Shown here: positions 1 through 5,159 of the stretch, piece after piece
Layout of the letters: each line of letters begins with the position of its first letter
Numbering within the stretch: position 1 is the stretch's first letter
Origin: Micrococcales bacterium
GTDB taxonomy: Bacteria; Actinomycetota; Actinomycetes; Actinomycetales; Dermatophilaceae
NCBI GenBank assembly: GCA_003132125.1
Contig: PKWT01000344.1
Span: forward strand, 1-6,448
Length of the DNA: 6,448 nucleotides
Reading direction: 5' to 3'
Notes under the pieces: model-generated
Seen by the model: only the letters and a program-made list of their open reading frames with translations
Told to the model about the DNA's origin: nothing
Databases searched by the model: none
Position numbers and translations under genes: made by a program

Positions 1-417
1 CACGGCACGCAACTTCGGCCTAACGCTATCGGCGTCTTCGTCATTTGGCTGATTGGCGTGGCGAACGCGATCCGCGCTGGAACGGCCCGCGGGACTTCCC
101 GGGAGAAGCAGTCAAACCCGCGTTGCTTCTGGAGTTCCAGCGCTCGCACCTTAGCGCTGCTGGATCATCCATTGCCCTTCGAGCGACCGCGCGATGCCGG
201 ACCCCATCATGGCCGCGATGGATGTGCCTTCAGGTCCCGTGAGGGTTCCGCTTTCGAGACGGCGGAAACTACCGGACATGCTCACCGTAGTCGCCCTGAC
301 CGCGGAAGTCGTGGCTGCATTCCCTGTACTTGTGCACCCGTCGCCCTGTCCACCGCTGTCTCACAGATGACGCCACGGTCGGGCAGGGGTCGACGTACCC
401 GGTCAGGCAGGTCGACC
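1..417. other. Left-edge stretch without a supportable gene
   Basis: I see no convincing gene here. Plus-strand frame 1 is open from base 1 to 735, but its product is arginine-, proline- and serine-rich with no recognisable motif, and its last 318 bases lie antisense to the DUF4062 gene, as expected of a GC-rich shadow frame. All three minus-strand frames are interrupted (stops read on the plus strand at 112, 151 and 361; at 165, 207 and 282; at 20, 26, 41, 230 and 269). Small GC palindromes are present (CCCGCGGG at 86-93, TCCCGGGA at 97-104, AGGTCGACCT at 409-418). The last overlaps the stop codon of the DUF4062 gene. None has a T-tract that would make it a clear terminator. Confidence 0.5.
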
Positions 418-1569
418 TCACCGCGCAGGCATCACCCCAGACAGGGAGCAGGTGGTGGGCCGGTCGCCACGGTTGGAGTGCCCGACCCACTCCAGCGACA
501 AGTTCCGCCCGCGTGGACCCAGCGGCGACACCAGCACCCGGGTCGCGCGCATCGCACGACCGGACTCGACCAGCGCCTCGGTGAGCAGCAGGGCGAACAC
601 CGCCTGGTAGACGTCCGTCGAGACCCCACCGGTTGGCAGGTCGGCGGTGAAGTCACGGATTCGGCCGCCCAGCGACAGCACGTTCGACTGGTCCTCCTCA
701 CCGAACAGCATCTGTCGCAGGTCACGCTCGGCTAGCTGGTCCGAGGTGTACGTGGTGCCACCGACGCTAAACGTCATGCCCATCCATGACGAGCCGGCGT
801 CCTTACGACGCTCCAGCTCGATGTCGACTTCGGTGCTGCGAGCCGTGGTAGTCCGTGTTGTCACGTGCTGCACCCGCACCGGCCAAGACCGGCCGCTGTA
901 CGTCAACCTCGGCTCGCGCGAGTTGGACGAGCCTGGGCGCATCGCCTCGATGTCGGCCAGCACCTGGGGGGAGTGAACGGTCGCCTGAATGGTCACGGTG
1001 GCCCCGTCGTCCCTGATCTCACGGGCCCGGAACACGGTTCCGCCCAAGTTTACCCACGGCGACAGGGCCGAGGCAGCCATCTGAGTGAGGCGCCGCCGCA
1101 CACCCTCAGCCAGGTCGTCGGCGTCGGAGAAGCTGCCAGTGGTGTGGAAGGTGCGCACCTCGTCGATGAACGCCTTTTGGTCGGCCTGAACGTCATCCTC
1201 ACCGCTCACCCACACGCTGACAGACAACCCCTGTTGTTCCGCACGCCGGTACTCGGCGTGCGTGGCCGACATGCGCGTTGTCTTGTCCAGGCGCCCATAC
1301 GTGCGACCGAGGATGCCTAGGTAGACCGAGCTTGAGTCGACCTCGCTGAGGTAGGCGACCTCGGCGTCGTCGTCGCGCCCACCGAACGCCTCGAACCACA
1401 CCGGTTCGGCACCCAGGCTCTCCACGACGCCGGCGAGCCGCGTACGCAGAGGCGCCATGTCGTCAGCCATCACCGAGGAGATGAAGATGCGTTGGTCGCC
1501 CGCCCACGCCGCCAGGGAATGCGGGTCGGGACGTGGTGCGGTGCCGGAGGTGTCAACGCTCAAGGCCAT
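418..1569 (-). CDS. DUF4062-domain protein with an uncharacterised C-terminal half
   Basis: A 383-residue soluble protein. Residues about 26-125 match the DUF4062 pattern: the opening strand RIFISSVMADDM (27-38), a helix, a strand ending in E60, an acidic loop, then VDSSSVYLGILGRTYG (77-92) and an EYRRA helix (106-110). Family knowledge: DUF4062 is an uncharacterised alpha/beta domain, often the N-terminal module of bacterial STAND/NTPase or other multidomain proteins, some in defence contexts. A distant resemblance to TIR-like folds is suspected but not shown here. No NTPase, NACHT or TPR region follows. Residues 170-383 instead look like a compact mixed alpha/beta domain that I do not recognise, with strand-rich stretches (189-200, 244-270) and a hydrophobic helix (320-335). 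No signal peptide or membrane segment is seen. The first ATG is used; an upstream GGGA is a weak ribosome site. It diverges from the winged-helix gene. Role unknown; sensing or defence is only a guess. Confidence 0.85.
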   Translation of the reverse strand: MALSVDTSGTAPRPDPHSLAAWAGDQRIFISSVMADDMAPLRTRLAGVVESLGAEPVWFEAFGGRDDDAEVAYLSEVDSSSVYLGILGRTYGRLDKTTRMSATHAEYRRAEQQGLSVSVWVSGEDDVQADQKAFIDEVRTFHTTGSFSDADDLAEGVRRRLTQMAASALSPWVNLGGTVFRAREIRDDGATVTIQATVHSPQVLADIEAMRPGSSNSREPRLTYSGRSWPVRVQHVTTRTTTARSTEVDIELERRKDAGSSWMGMTFSVGGTTYTSDQLAERDLRQMLFGEEDQSNVLSLGGRIRDFTADLPTGGVSTDVYQAVFALLLTEALVESGRAMRATRVLVSPLGPRGRNLSLEWVGHSNRGDRPTTCSLSGVMPAR

Positions 1570-1750
1570 GGGTACATTGTCCCGTCGCTGGCCGGCACCC
1601 CGAACCTACCGGCCCGGCATGTCGTCGGCCGCGTGCCCTCGAGACACCGACGGCTCTACGGCAACCCATGGACAGGACGTTGGTTAAGGCAGGGATCCGT
1701 TCGCGGTGGCGTAGAAGTCGCTCGCGGCCCCGGGTGAGCAGCCCTCCAAC

Positions 1751-1873
1751 AGGCTGTCAAGGGGCCGAGCCGGCTGGCTGCCAGTTCTCGTTCGCTCCCC
1801 GGGGACGCAAGCGTGAGATCGTAGGGACGGCGGCTGGCTGCCGTCGTCGAGGTTCCCCTGACTGGCTGTCAGG
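1751..1873. repeat. Four degenerate GGCTGYC repeats, three in small hairpins
   Basis: The heptamer GGCTGYC begins at 1752, 1776, 1836 and 1864. Copies 2 and 3 share an exact 12-base word, CGGCTGGCTGCC (1771-1782 and 1831-1842). Copies 2 and 4 also share downstream sequence (GTTCGCTCCCC against GTTCGCCCC). Three copies lie at hairpin tips: CTGG/CCAG around 1774-1784, GACGGC/GCCGTC at 1826-1831 and 1840-1845, and CCTGAC/GTCAGG at 1857-1862 and 1868-1873 with loop TGGCT. The spacing (24, 60 and 28 bases) is irregular, so this is not a CRISPR-like or regular tandem array. They could be binding sites for the adjacent winged-helix protein or elements of a structured RNA. Confidence 0.6.
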
Positions 1874-1879
1874 TTCGCC

Positions 1880-1934
1880 CCGTCTCGTCGCCCCTACCGG
1901 CCTAGGAACCTAAACGGTGCGACGAGTAGGACGG
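1880..1934. other. Sixteen-base-pair stem-loop with two four-base bulges
   Basis: Three consecutive helices stack: CCGT (1880-1883) with ACGG (1931-1934), CTCGTCGC (1884-1891) with GCGACGAG (1919-1926), and ACCG (1896-1899) with CGGT (1915-1918). They are separated by bulges CCCT (1892-1895) and TAGG (1927-1930). The loop contains TAGG-AA-CCTA (1903-1912). Alternative pairings compete with it: GTAGGG (1821-1826) with CCCTAC (1892-1897), and AGGTTCC (1850-1856) with GGAACCT (1905-1911). No T-run follows on either strand, so a simple intrinsic terminator is less likely than a structured leader, small RNA or protein-binding site. Confidence 0.5.
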
Positions 1935-1974
1935 TACGCCTGATCGATACACGCTGCTCTAGGGTACGTCGATG

Positions 1975-2003
1975 TTGCACCGGTTATACCAACCGATTAA
2001 AGG
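1975..2003 (+). promoter_or_regulatory. Possible promoter with operator-like dyad upstream of the winged-helix gene
   Basis: TTGCAC (1975-1980) resembles a -35 box (TTGACA). Seventeen bases later TAAAGG (1998-2003) is a poor -10 match. The spacer holds an exact inverted repeat, CGGTT (1981-1985) and AACCG (1991-1995), around ATACC, as expected if a dimeric regulator occupied the promoter. Transcription from here would give a leader of roughly 85-90 bases before the winged-helix gene. The weak -10 keeps confidence low; TTATAC at 1984-1989 lies too close to this -35 to pair with it. Confidence 0.3.
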
Positions 2004-2046
2004 GACCAGTACCAAGTGGTGCTGTCAGTGATACCCTGAGGTAGCC

Positions 2047-2070
2047 ACCGCAAAACACCCGCGCTGCGGT
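2047..2070 (+). other. Leader hairpin shortly before the winged-helix gene
   Basis: ACCGCA (2047-2052) pairs perfectly with TGCGGT (2065-2070) around a 12-base loop, ending 26 bases before the first possible start codon. It would lie in the leader RNA of a transcript from the proposed promoter and could affect translation, but a six-pair stem is common by chance in GC-rich DNA. Confidence 0.3.
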
Positions 2071-2096
2071 CCCGGACTACAGGATGCCGAAACAGG

Positions 2097-3236
2097 ATGG
2101 CCCTCATGACTACGGATAACCGCGTAGAGCGCGCCCGGGGGGTAAGACCACGAGGTGTGGTTGCCCTGAGCGCTGGCTCCACGCCTAAGAAGGGCGTCAG
2201 GTCCCCACCCCCCGTGGCCCTCGAGTACGCCGAGGACGTAGCCAGGAGGGTCTCGAGCCGGGACGTGCCCGTGCGCAACGGATTCATCGAGCGCCTAGAC
2301 CCCACCTCGTCGGGCGATGCCCCGCTTGCGGCGCTCCTGCGCGGAGGACAGGGTGGCGCCGTGCGGCTGAAACTGCTGCTGTCCATGCTGTGGTTCGCGG
2401 TGAGGTGGCCGCACGACACTAGCTACCCGGCTCGTGGTTGGGCCGCGCTGCTGGGCCTCGACGAGTACGAGACCAATGGTGCCCGGCGTATCTCCGCTGC
2501 CATCGACTGGCTCGAGGCCAACAAACTGCTGCGCGTTGTGCGCAAGCCCGGCGTCCCGTCGAGGGTGTTCCTCCTCGACGAGCGCGCGACCGGCCACGCC
2601 TACGAGCTGCCGTTCACCGCGCTCGACTCCAAGAAGGACGCGGGCGAGGAACTCGGACGCGACGACTACTACATCACCTTGCCCGTGGACTTCTTCACCC
2701 GCGGCTGGATCGCCGTGCTCAGTGCTCCCGCTGTCGCGATGCTTCTTGTGATGGTGTTGGAGGCTCGATACTCGCGGAAGGTCAAAGGAATGTGGCACTC
2801 GCCGAAGCAGGCTTCGGAGCGCTTCGGCCTCTCGCAGGACACCCGCACCGCCGGGCTTCAGGAACTCGAGCGCTACGGCGTCGTCGTGAAGCGCACCATG
2901 CCTGTCTCGCCAGCCGTCTTCGACATGAAGCGGCGTCGGAACATCTACGACCTACACATGGAGCAGCTCCTGGTGGCCCCCGGGCAAACTAGGCCCAAGA
3001 CCGAGATCACCGCCGACGATCTTGAGGCGGCGGCCAAGGAGCTTGAGGCGGCGGCGCCCTCGCCCAACGAGACGCCCCGCGCAAGCGACGGGCCAGCACC
3101 TCCGAGCAGGAAGACTGCCGCTACGAAGGCGTCCAGCACGAAGACGCGCATCAAGAAGTCGCCGACCAAGAACGCAATGTCGAAGGGGACAACCTCCAAG
3201 AAGGTCGTCCGGCGAGTGCGCACCGCACCCTCCTGA
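2097..3236 (+). CDS. Two-winged-helix DNA-binding protein with lysine-rich tail, possibly a plasmid- or element-type replication or regulatory protein
   Basis: A 379-residue protein. Residues about 88-162 read as a first winged helix (buried helix LKLLLSMLWFAV, then RRISAAIDWLEANKLLRVVRK and a wing ending RVFLLD). Residues about 203-287 read as a second (WIAVLSAPAVAMLLVMVLEAR, HSPKQASERFGLSQDTRTAGLQELERYGVVVKR as turn and recognition helix, wing to RNIYDL). From about 300 the chain is low-complexity: a heptad LEAAAKE/LEAAAP, then a Lys/Ser/Thr-rich tail likely to contact DNA non-specifically. Similar actinobacterial proteins are usually annotated hypothetical. Two tandem winged helices are the plan of several plasmid Rep initiators, but no Rep signature is certain. 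ATG at 2106, in the same frame, has the better ribosome site (AGGATGG at 2094-2100, five bases before), so translation may start there. It diverges from the DUF4062 gene across the repeat-rich region, which it might bind. Confidence 0.8.
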   Translation: MALMTTDNRVERARGVRPRGVVALSAGSTPKKGVRSPPPVALEYAEDVARRVSSRDVPVRNGFIERLDPTSSGDAPLAALLRGGQGGAVRLKLLLSMLWFAVRWPHDTSYPARGWAALLGLDEYETNGARRISAAIDWLEANKLLRVVRKPGVPSRVFLLDERATGHAYELPFTALDSKKDAGEELGRDDYYITLPVDFFTRGWIAVLSAPAVAMLLVMVLEARYSRKVKGMWHSPKQASERFGLSQDTRTAGLQELERYGVVVKRTMPVSPAVFDMKRRRNIYDLHMEQLLVAPGQTRPKTEITADDLEAAAKELEAAAPSPNETPRASDGPAPPSRKTAATKASSTKTRIKKSPTKNAMSKGTTSKKVVRRVRTAPS

Positions 3237-3472
3237 CAGAGGGTCGCGCTCTGCCGCGTCGCACAATGGCCACACCACGTCGTCGAAGGCCAAGGCTCGA
3301 TGCGCGACCGTGCGACGGCGAGCAAGGCCAAGGGTCGACTCCGCGCCGACCGTCACGGGCATGCAGAGGTTCTGCGTCCTGGCCGGGAAAGCCATCCTCG
3401 GCCTGGCAGAGCGCGACATCGCGCCTGCACACCGGCTTGGACGTCTGAAGCCCGCCACGGTGCACTCGGATC
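3237..3472. other. Convergent intergenic gap without a gene
   Basis: These 236 bases lie between the 3' ends of the winged-helix gene and the uncharacterised minus-strand gene. Short open frames cross it (for example ATG at 3266 and 3300 on the plus strand), but they lack a ribosome site and give arginine-rich shadow peptides. An 8-base inverted repeat, CGTCGCAC (3257-3264) and GTGCGACG (3310-3317), is present. The right half contains three small hairpins listed separately. Confidence 0.5.
3361..3427. terminator. Three tandem hairpins, possible bidirectional termination zone
   Basis: Successive stem-loops lie between convergent genes: GCAGA (3363-3367) with TCTGC (3371-3375) around GGT; GGCCG (3381-3385) with CGGCC (3399-3403); and GCGCG (3411-3415) with CGCGC (3420-3424) around ACAT, extended by CAG/CTG with one bulged A. 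The place suits termination of both transcripts. No T-tract follows any of them, so this is a weak call; actinobacterial terminators often lack T-tracts. Confidence 0.3.
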
Positions 3473-4225
3473 TCAGTCCGCTGGCGAAGGCGCGGGCCTT
3501 GCCTGAATCTCGGCGATGAAGTCCCTGTGCGTGTCGTTGAAGACCCGCCTCTGCTCCTCATCCATGAGCTCCGAGCTGCGGACCTGGACGTGCCCTCCGT
3601 GCCCGTCACGAAGCGTCACTATGGACACAACGTCGTCGGCGATCACCCGGTCCAACATCCCGCGATATTGCCTCCAACCGACACGGACGACGTCTCGCGC
3701 CTTGCTGCGGTCAGAGTTGCACCAAAACCCTGCTGGAACGCGTCCGCCAGCCAGGTCGCTGCGCTCCTCGACGAGGAACACGAACGAGTGAATCACCCAG
3801 TTGAGCAGATGCCGCATCGGCACGGACTCCTCCCGTCCGGCGTGCAGGTCGTAGAAGCGCTCGAGCTGTTCCCAGTTCCCAGGGTCGGGAGTCATTGCAG
3901 GTCCGCGAGCCGGGTACTTCGTGACCGAGACCGCGAGGGCCTCGACCTGCATCGACAGCCGACCCGACTCGACCAACTTCCGCACGATGAAGGCGGATAA
4001 GAAGACGGCCTTCTCAAGCTGCATCAGCTGCTCGGCGTCCTCCCACCAGCCCCGAAGTGGGATCCGGCTCATCTGCACGTACTGGAGTTCACAACGATCA
4101 ACGAGCCGCCGCAACTCCAACTTCCACGGGCCTGACTGCCACATCACGGCCCCAGAATGCCGCACAACATCGCCGGGCGGCCGCGACCCGCCCACCATGT
4201 CGTCGGCATTCATCTCAGACGTCAT
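3473..4225 (-). CDS. Uncharacterised protein, 250 residues
   Basis: I cannot assign a named family. The N-terminal 28 residues are polar and probably disordered; translation could begin at a later methionine, such as M28 before the tryptophan-rich WQSGPWKLELRR. A helical region follows (about 60-95), containing EKAVFLSAFIVRKLVESGRLS. Next is LLNWVIHSFVFLVEE (about 143-157), then a short strand-rich part with GFWCNSDRSKARDVVRVGW (about 166-184) and DDVVSIVTLRDGHGGHVQVRS (about 200-220). The block IHSFVF...NSDR.K resembles, by memory, a loose group of hypothetical proteins in bacterial accessory regions, with no known activity. No transmembrane helix or signal peptide is evident. It converges with the winged-helix gene. 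The strand-wise upstream gene is the HAD phosphatase, 175 bases away, so it probably has its own promoter. Codon use agrees with a genuine high-GC gene. Confidence 0.7.
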   Translation of the reverse strand: MTSEMNADDMVGGSRPPGDVVRHSGAVMWQSGPWKLELRRLVDRCELQYVQMSRIPLRGWWEDAEQLMQLEKAVFLSAFIVRKLVESGRLSMQVEALAVSVTKYPARGPAMTPDPGNWEQLERFYDLHAGREESVPMRHLLNWVIHSFVFLVEERSDLAGGRVPAGFWCNSDRSKARDVVRVGWRQYRGMLDRVIADDVVSIVTLRDGHGGHVQVRSSELMDEEQRRVFNDTHRDFIAEIQARPAPSPAD

Positions 4226-4305
4226 CCTGGTGATCCGACATTCACATCGGGCGCGTCCTTGGTCATCGGTCGGGCGATTACGCCGTCACGCGGGCCCGGG
4301 GAGTG

Positions 4306-4351
4306 TGCGCGCCCAAAGAACTGGAACAAGACCTGGAACGATTGCGCGCCC
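4306..4351. repeat. Nested direct repeats upstream of the uncharacterised gene
   Basis: TGCGCGCCC occurs exactly at 4306-4314 and 4343-4351. Between them CTGGAAC occurs at 4321-4327 and 4333-4339, a 12-base period. On the minus strand, which carries the nearest downstream gene (start 4225), these read GGGCGCGCA flanking two GTTCCAG words, about 80-126 bases upstream of that start. This could be a regulator-binding cluster, but short repeats also arise by chance in GC-rich DNA. Confidence 0.35.
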
Positions 4352-4360
4352 GACAGACCT

Positions 4361-4393
4361 GCCCGCGTCCCGTTCGCCGATCGTCTTGCGGGC
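4361..4393 (-). terminator. Possible hairpin after the HAD phosphatase gene, overlapping a shared motif
   Basis: GCCCGC (4361-4366) pairs with GCGGGC (4388-4393), leaving a 21-base loop. On the minus strand this begins eight bases past the HAD stop codon. No T-run follows. The stem overlaps one copy of the CAAGACGATCG intergenic motif, so the same bases may instead serve as a regulator site. Confidence 0.25.
4376..4392 (-). promoter_or_regulatory. Shared intergenic motif, copy 1
   Basis: Read on the minus strand, this copy contains CAAGACGATCG at 4378-4388. It matches the copy near 6073 over 15 bases (CCCGCAAGACGATCG, 4378-4392) and the copy at 5072 over 13 bases (CAAGACGATCGGC, 4376-4388). 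As a dyad centred on CGATCG it is imperfect (8 of 12 half-site positions). It lies just past the HAD gene and about 150 bases upstream of the uncharacterised minus-strand gene. Confidence 0.4.
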
Positions 4394-4400
4394 CGTGTTC

Positions 4401-5036
4401 TCAGCTGGAAGCGATGAGGGCGGGCAGGTCGGCCATGTCGGCGAAGACCACGTCCGCATCGTGAAGCCAGTCCTTGGGTGTCGTAGCGGCGTAGCCGAGG
4501 ACACGCATACCTGCGGCTTTCGCTGCTTGGACGCCGGAGGGGCTGTCTTCGACCACCACGCAACCTGCGGCAGCGGTGGTCATGGAGTGCGCAGCGTGCA
4601 GGAACAGGTCCGGTGCGGGTTTGCCGTGCGCGACCTCGTCACCGGAAAAGATCCGCCCTTCGAAGTGTCGGTACAGATCGGTCAGACCCAGGGTGAACCG
4701 CATCTTGTCCTGGCTGCCGTTGGAGGCGATGCAGGTTGGGACCGTGATGTGGTTTAACGCCTCGACGATGCCGGGGGTCGGGGTGAGCTCGTGGGTGAAG
4801 GCGGTGCGGACGGCCTGGTCCAGCTCGTCGATCCAGCTCGGTGGCACGGGGCGACCGAGCCGGGCGGTGATCGCGACGAGCGTGGCTGGCATGCCGATCC
4901 CGAGGAAGTCACGGACGCAAGCGTCGTAGGAGGTCGGAACACCCAACTCGCATAACATCTCGGCCTGGACCCGCAGTGAGATCCGATCGCTGTCGATCAG
5001 GACGCCGTCGCAGTCGAAGATCACGAGCTCGGTCAC
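4401..5036 (-). CDS. HAD-superfamily phosphatase, beta-phosphoglucomutase-like subgroup
   Basis: A complete 211-residue cytosolic haloacid dehalogenase-type hydrolase. Motif I is FDCDGVLIDSD (7-17), with nucleophile D8 and acid/base D10. Motif II is SNGS with S105. Motif III is K139 in HGKPAPDLF. Motif IV is VVVEDSPSGV with E163/D164 for magnesium. Residues about 18-85 form the helical C1 cap. These features place it with small sugar-phosphate phosphatases or phosphomutases (HAD-IA, beta-PGM/YieH-like); substrate cannot be read from sequence. The start is GTG at 5036: an in-frame TGA lies seven codons upstream and no other start codon intervenes. The aldo/keto reductase gene is 123 bases upstream on the same strand; a hairpin and a copy of the shared motif in the gap suggest at least partly independent expression. 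Confidence 0.92.
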   Translation of the reverse strand: MTELVIFDCDGVLIDSDRISLRVQAEMLCELGVPTSYDACVRDFLGIGMPATLVAITARLGRPVPPSWIDELDQAVRTAFTHELTPTPGIVEALNHITVPTCIASNGSQDKMRFTLGLTDLYRHFEGRIFSGDEVAHGKPAPDLFLHAAHSMTTAAAGCVVVEDSPSGVQAAKAAGMRVLGYAATTPKDWLHDADVVFADMADLPALIASS

Positions 5037-5056
5037 CTCAACGACCCTAATGAATC

Positions 5057-5071
5057 AGCGACGACGTCGCT
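5057..5071 (-). terminator. Short perfect hairpin between the reductase and phosphatase genes
   Basis: AGCGAC (5057-5062) and GTCGCT (5066-5071) form a six-pair stem with a three-base loop. On the minus strand it is followed by the AT-richer GATTCATTAG, 20 bases before the HAD start codon. It could terminate the reductase transcript or be a leader element of the phosphatase gene. A weak promoter-like pair (TTGAGC, then CATTAG after 16 bases) overlaps it on the minus strand. Confidence 0.3.
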
Positions 5072-5084
5072 CAAGACGATCGGC
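5072..5084 (+). promoter_or_regulatory. Shared intergenic motif, copy 2
   Basis: CAAGACGATCGGC is present exactly, sharing 13 bases with copy 1 and 11 with copy 3. It lies 36-48 bases upstream of the HAD start codon, a typical distance for an operator. The dyad around CGATCG is poor on the right side, so it would be a half-site or a weak site. Confidence 0.4.
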
Positions 5085-5159
5085 CACCGGACAAGAGCGC
5101 ACTCCACGCGGCTGAAGCAGACGTCGAACGGTCGCGCTATCGTGCCGCACCCAGAGCGC

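Larger units (their letters stand above)
1570..2096. other. Long divergent intergenic region, repeat- and hairpin-rich
   Basis: These 527 bases separate two divergent genes and contain no convincing gene: the open frames crossing it are arginine/proline-rich and overlap neighbouring genes antisense. The part next to the DUF4062 gene (1570-1740) shows nothing distinctive apart from general GC richness. From about 1751 to 1934 the sequence is dense in degenerate GGCTG repeats and stem-loops. From 1975 to 2096 it has a possible promoter with an internal dyad and a leader hairpin. The length and structure fit a regulatory region, an untranslated structured RNA or a replication-type control site. 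The sequence alone does not choose between these. Confidence 0.6.

Noticed and set aside
388..417. GGTCGAC/GTCGACC inverted repeat as terminator of the DUF4062 gene
   Set aside because: The arms contain the self-palindromic GTCGAC, so pairing is ambiguous, and there is no T-tract; too weak to call.
58..735. Long plus-strand open frame (GTG start, open from base 1)
   Set aside because: The product is arginine/proline/glutamine-rich without motifs, and nearly half is antisense to the well-supported DUF4062 gene.
1751..1873. CRISPR-like array from the GGCTG repeats
   Set aside because: The repeats are only 7-12 bases, their spacing is irregular (24, 60, 28) and no cas gene is present.
1533..1913. 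126-codon plus-strand frame through the intergenic repeats
   Set aside because: It is Arg/Pro/Gly-rich, begins within the DUF4062 gene on the opposite strand, has no ribosome site, and has no protein-like pattern.
1741..1945. tRNA or other standard RNA gene in the folded region
   Set aside because: No cloverleaf, no GTTCRA T-arm in the right geometry and no anticodon arm; I could not match it to a known RNA class.
1997..2419. 140-codon minus-strand frame opposite the start of the winged-helix gene
   Set aside because: It is mostly antisense to a coding region with clear domain structure, and its composition is typical of a shadow frame.
2952..3609. Minus-strand frames across the end of the winged-helix gene and the convergent gap
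   Set aside because: They overlap two supported genes in other frames, are arginine-rich and show no family motif.
4222..4563. Minus-strand frame spanning the gap between the unassigned gene and the HAD gene
   Set aside because: It overlaps the HAD coding region out of frame and lacks protein-like composition; it is a shadow.
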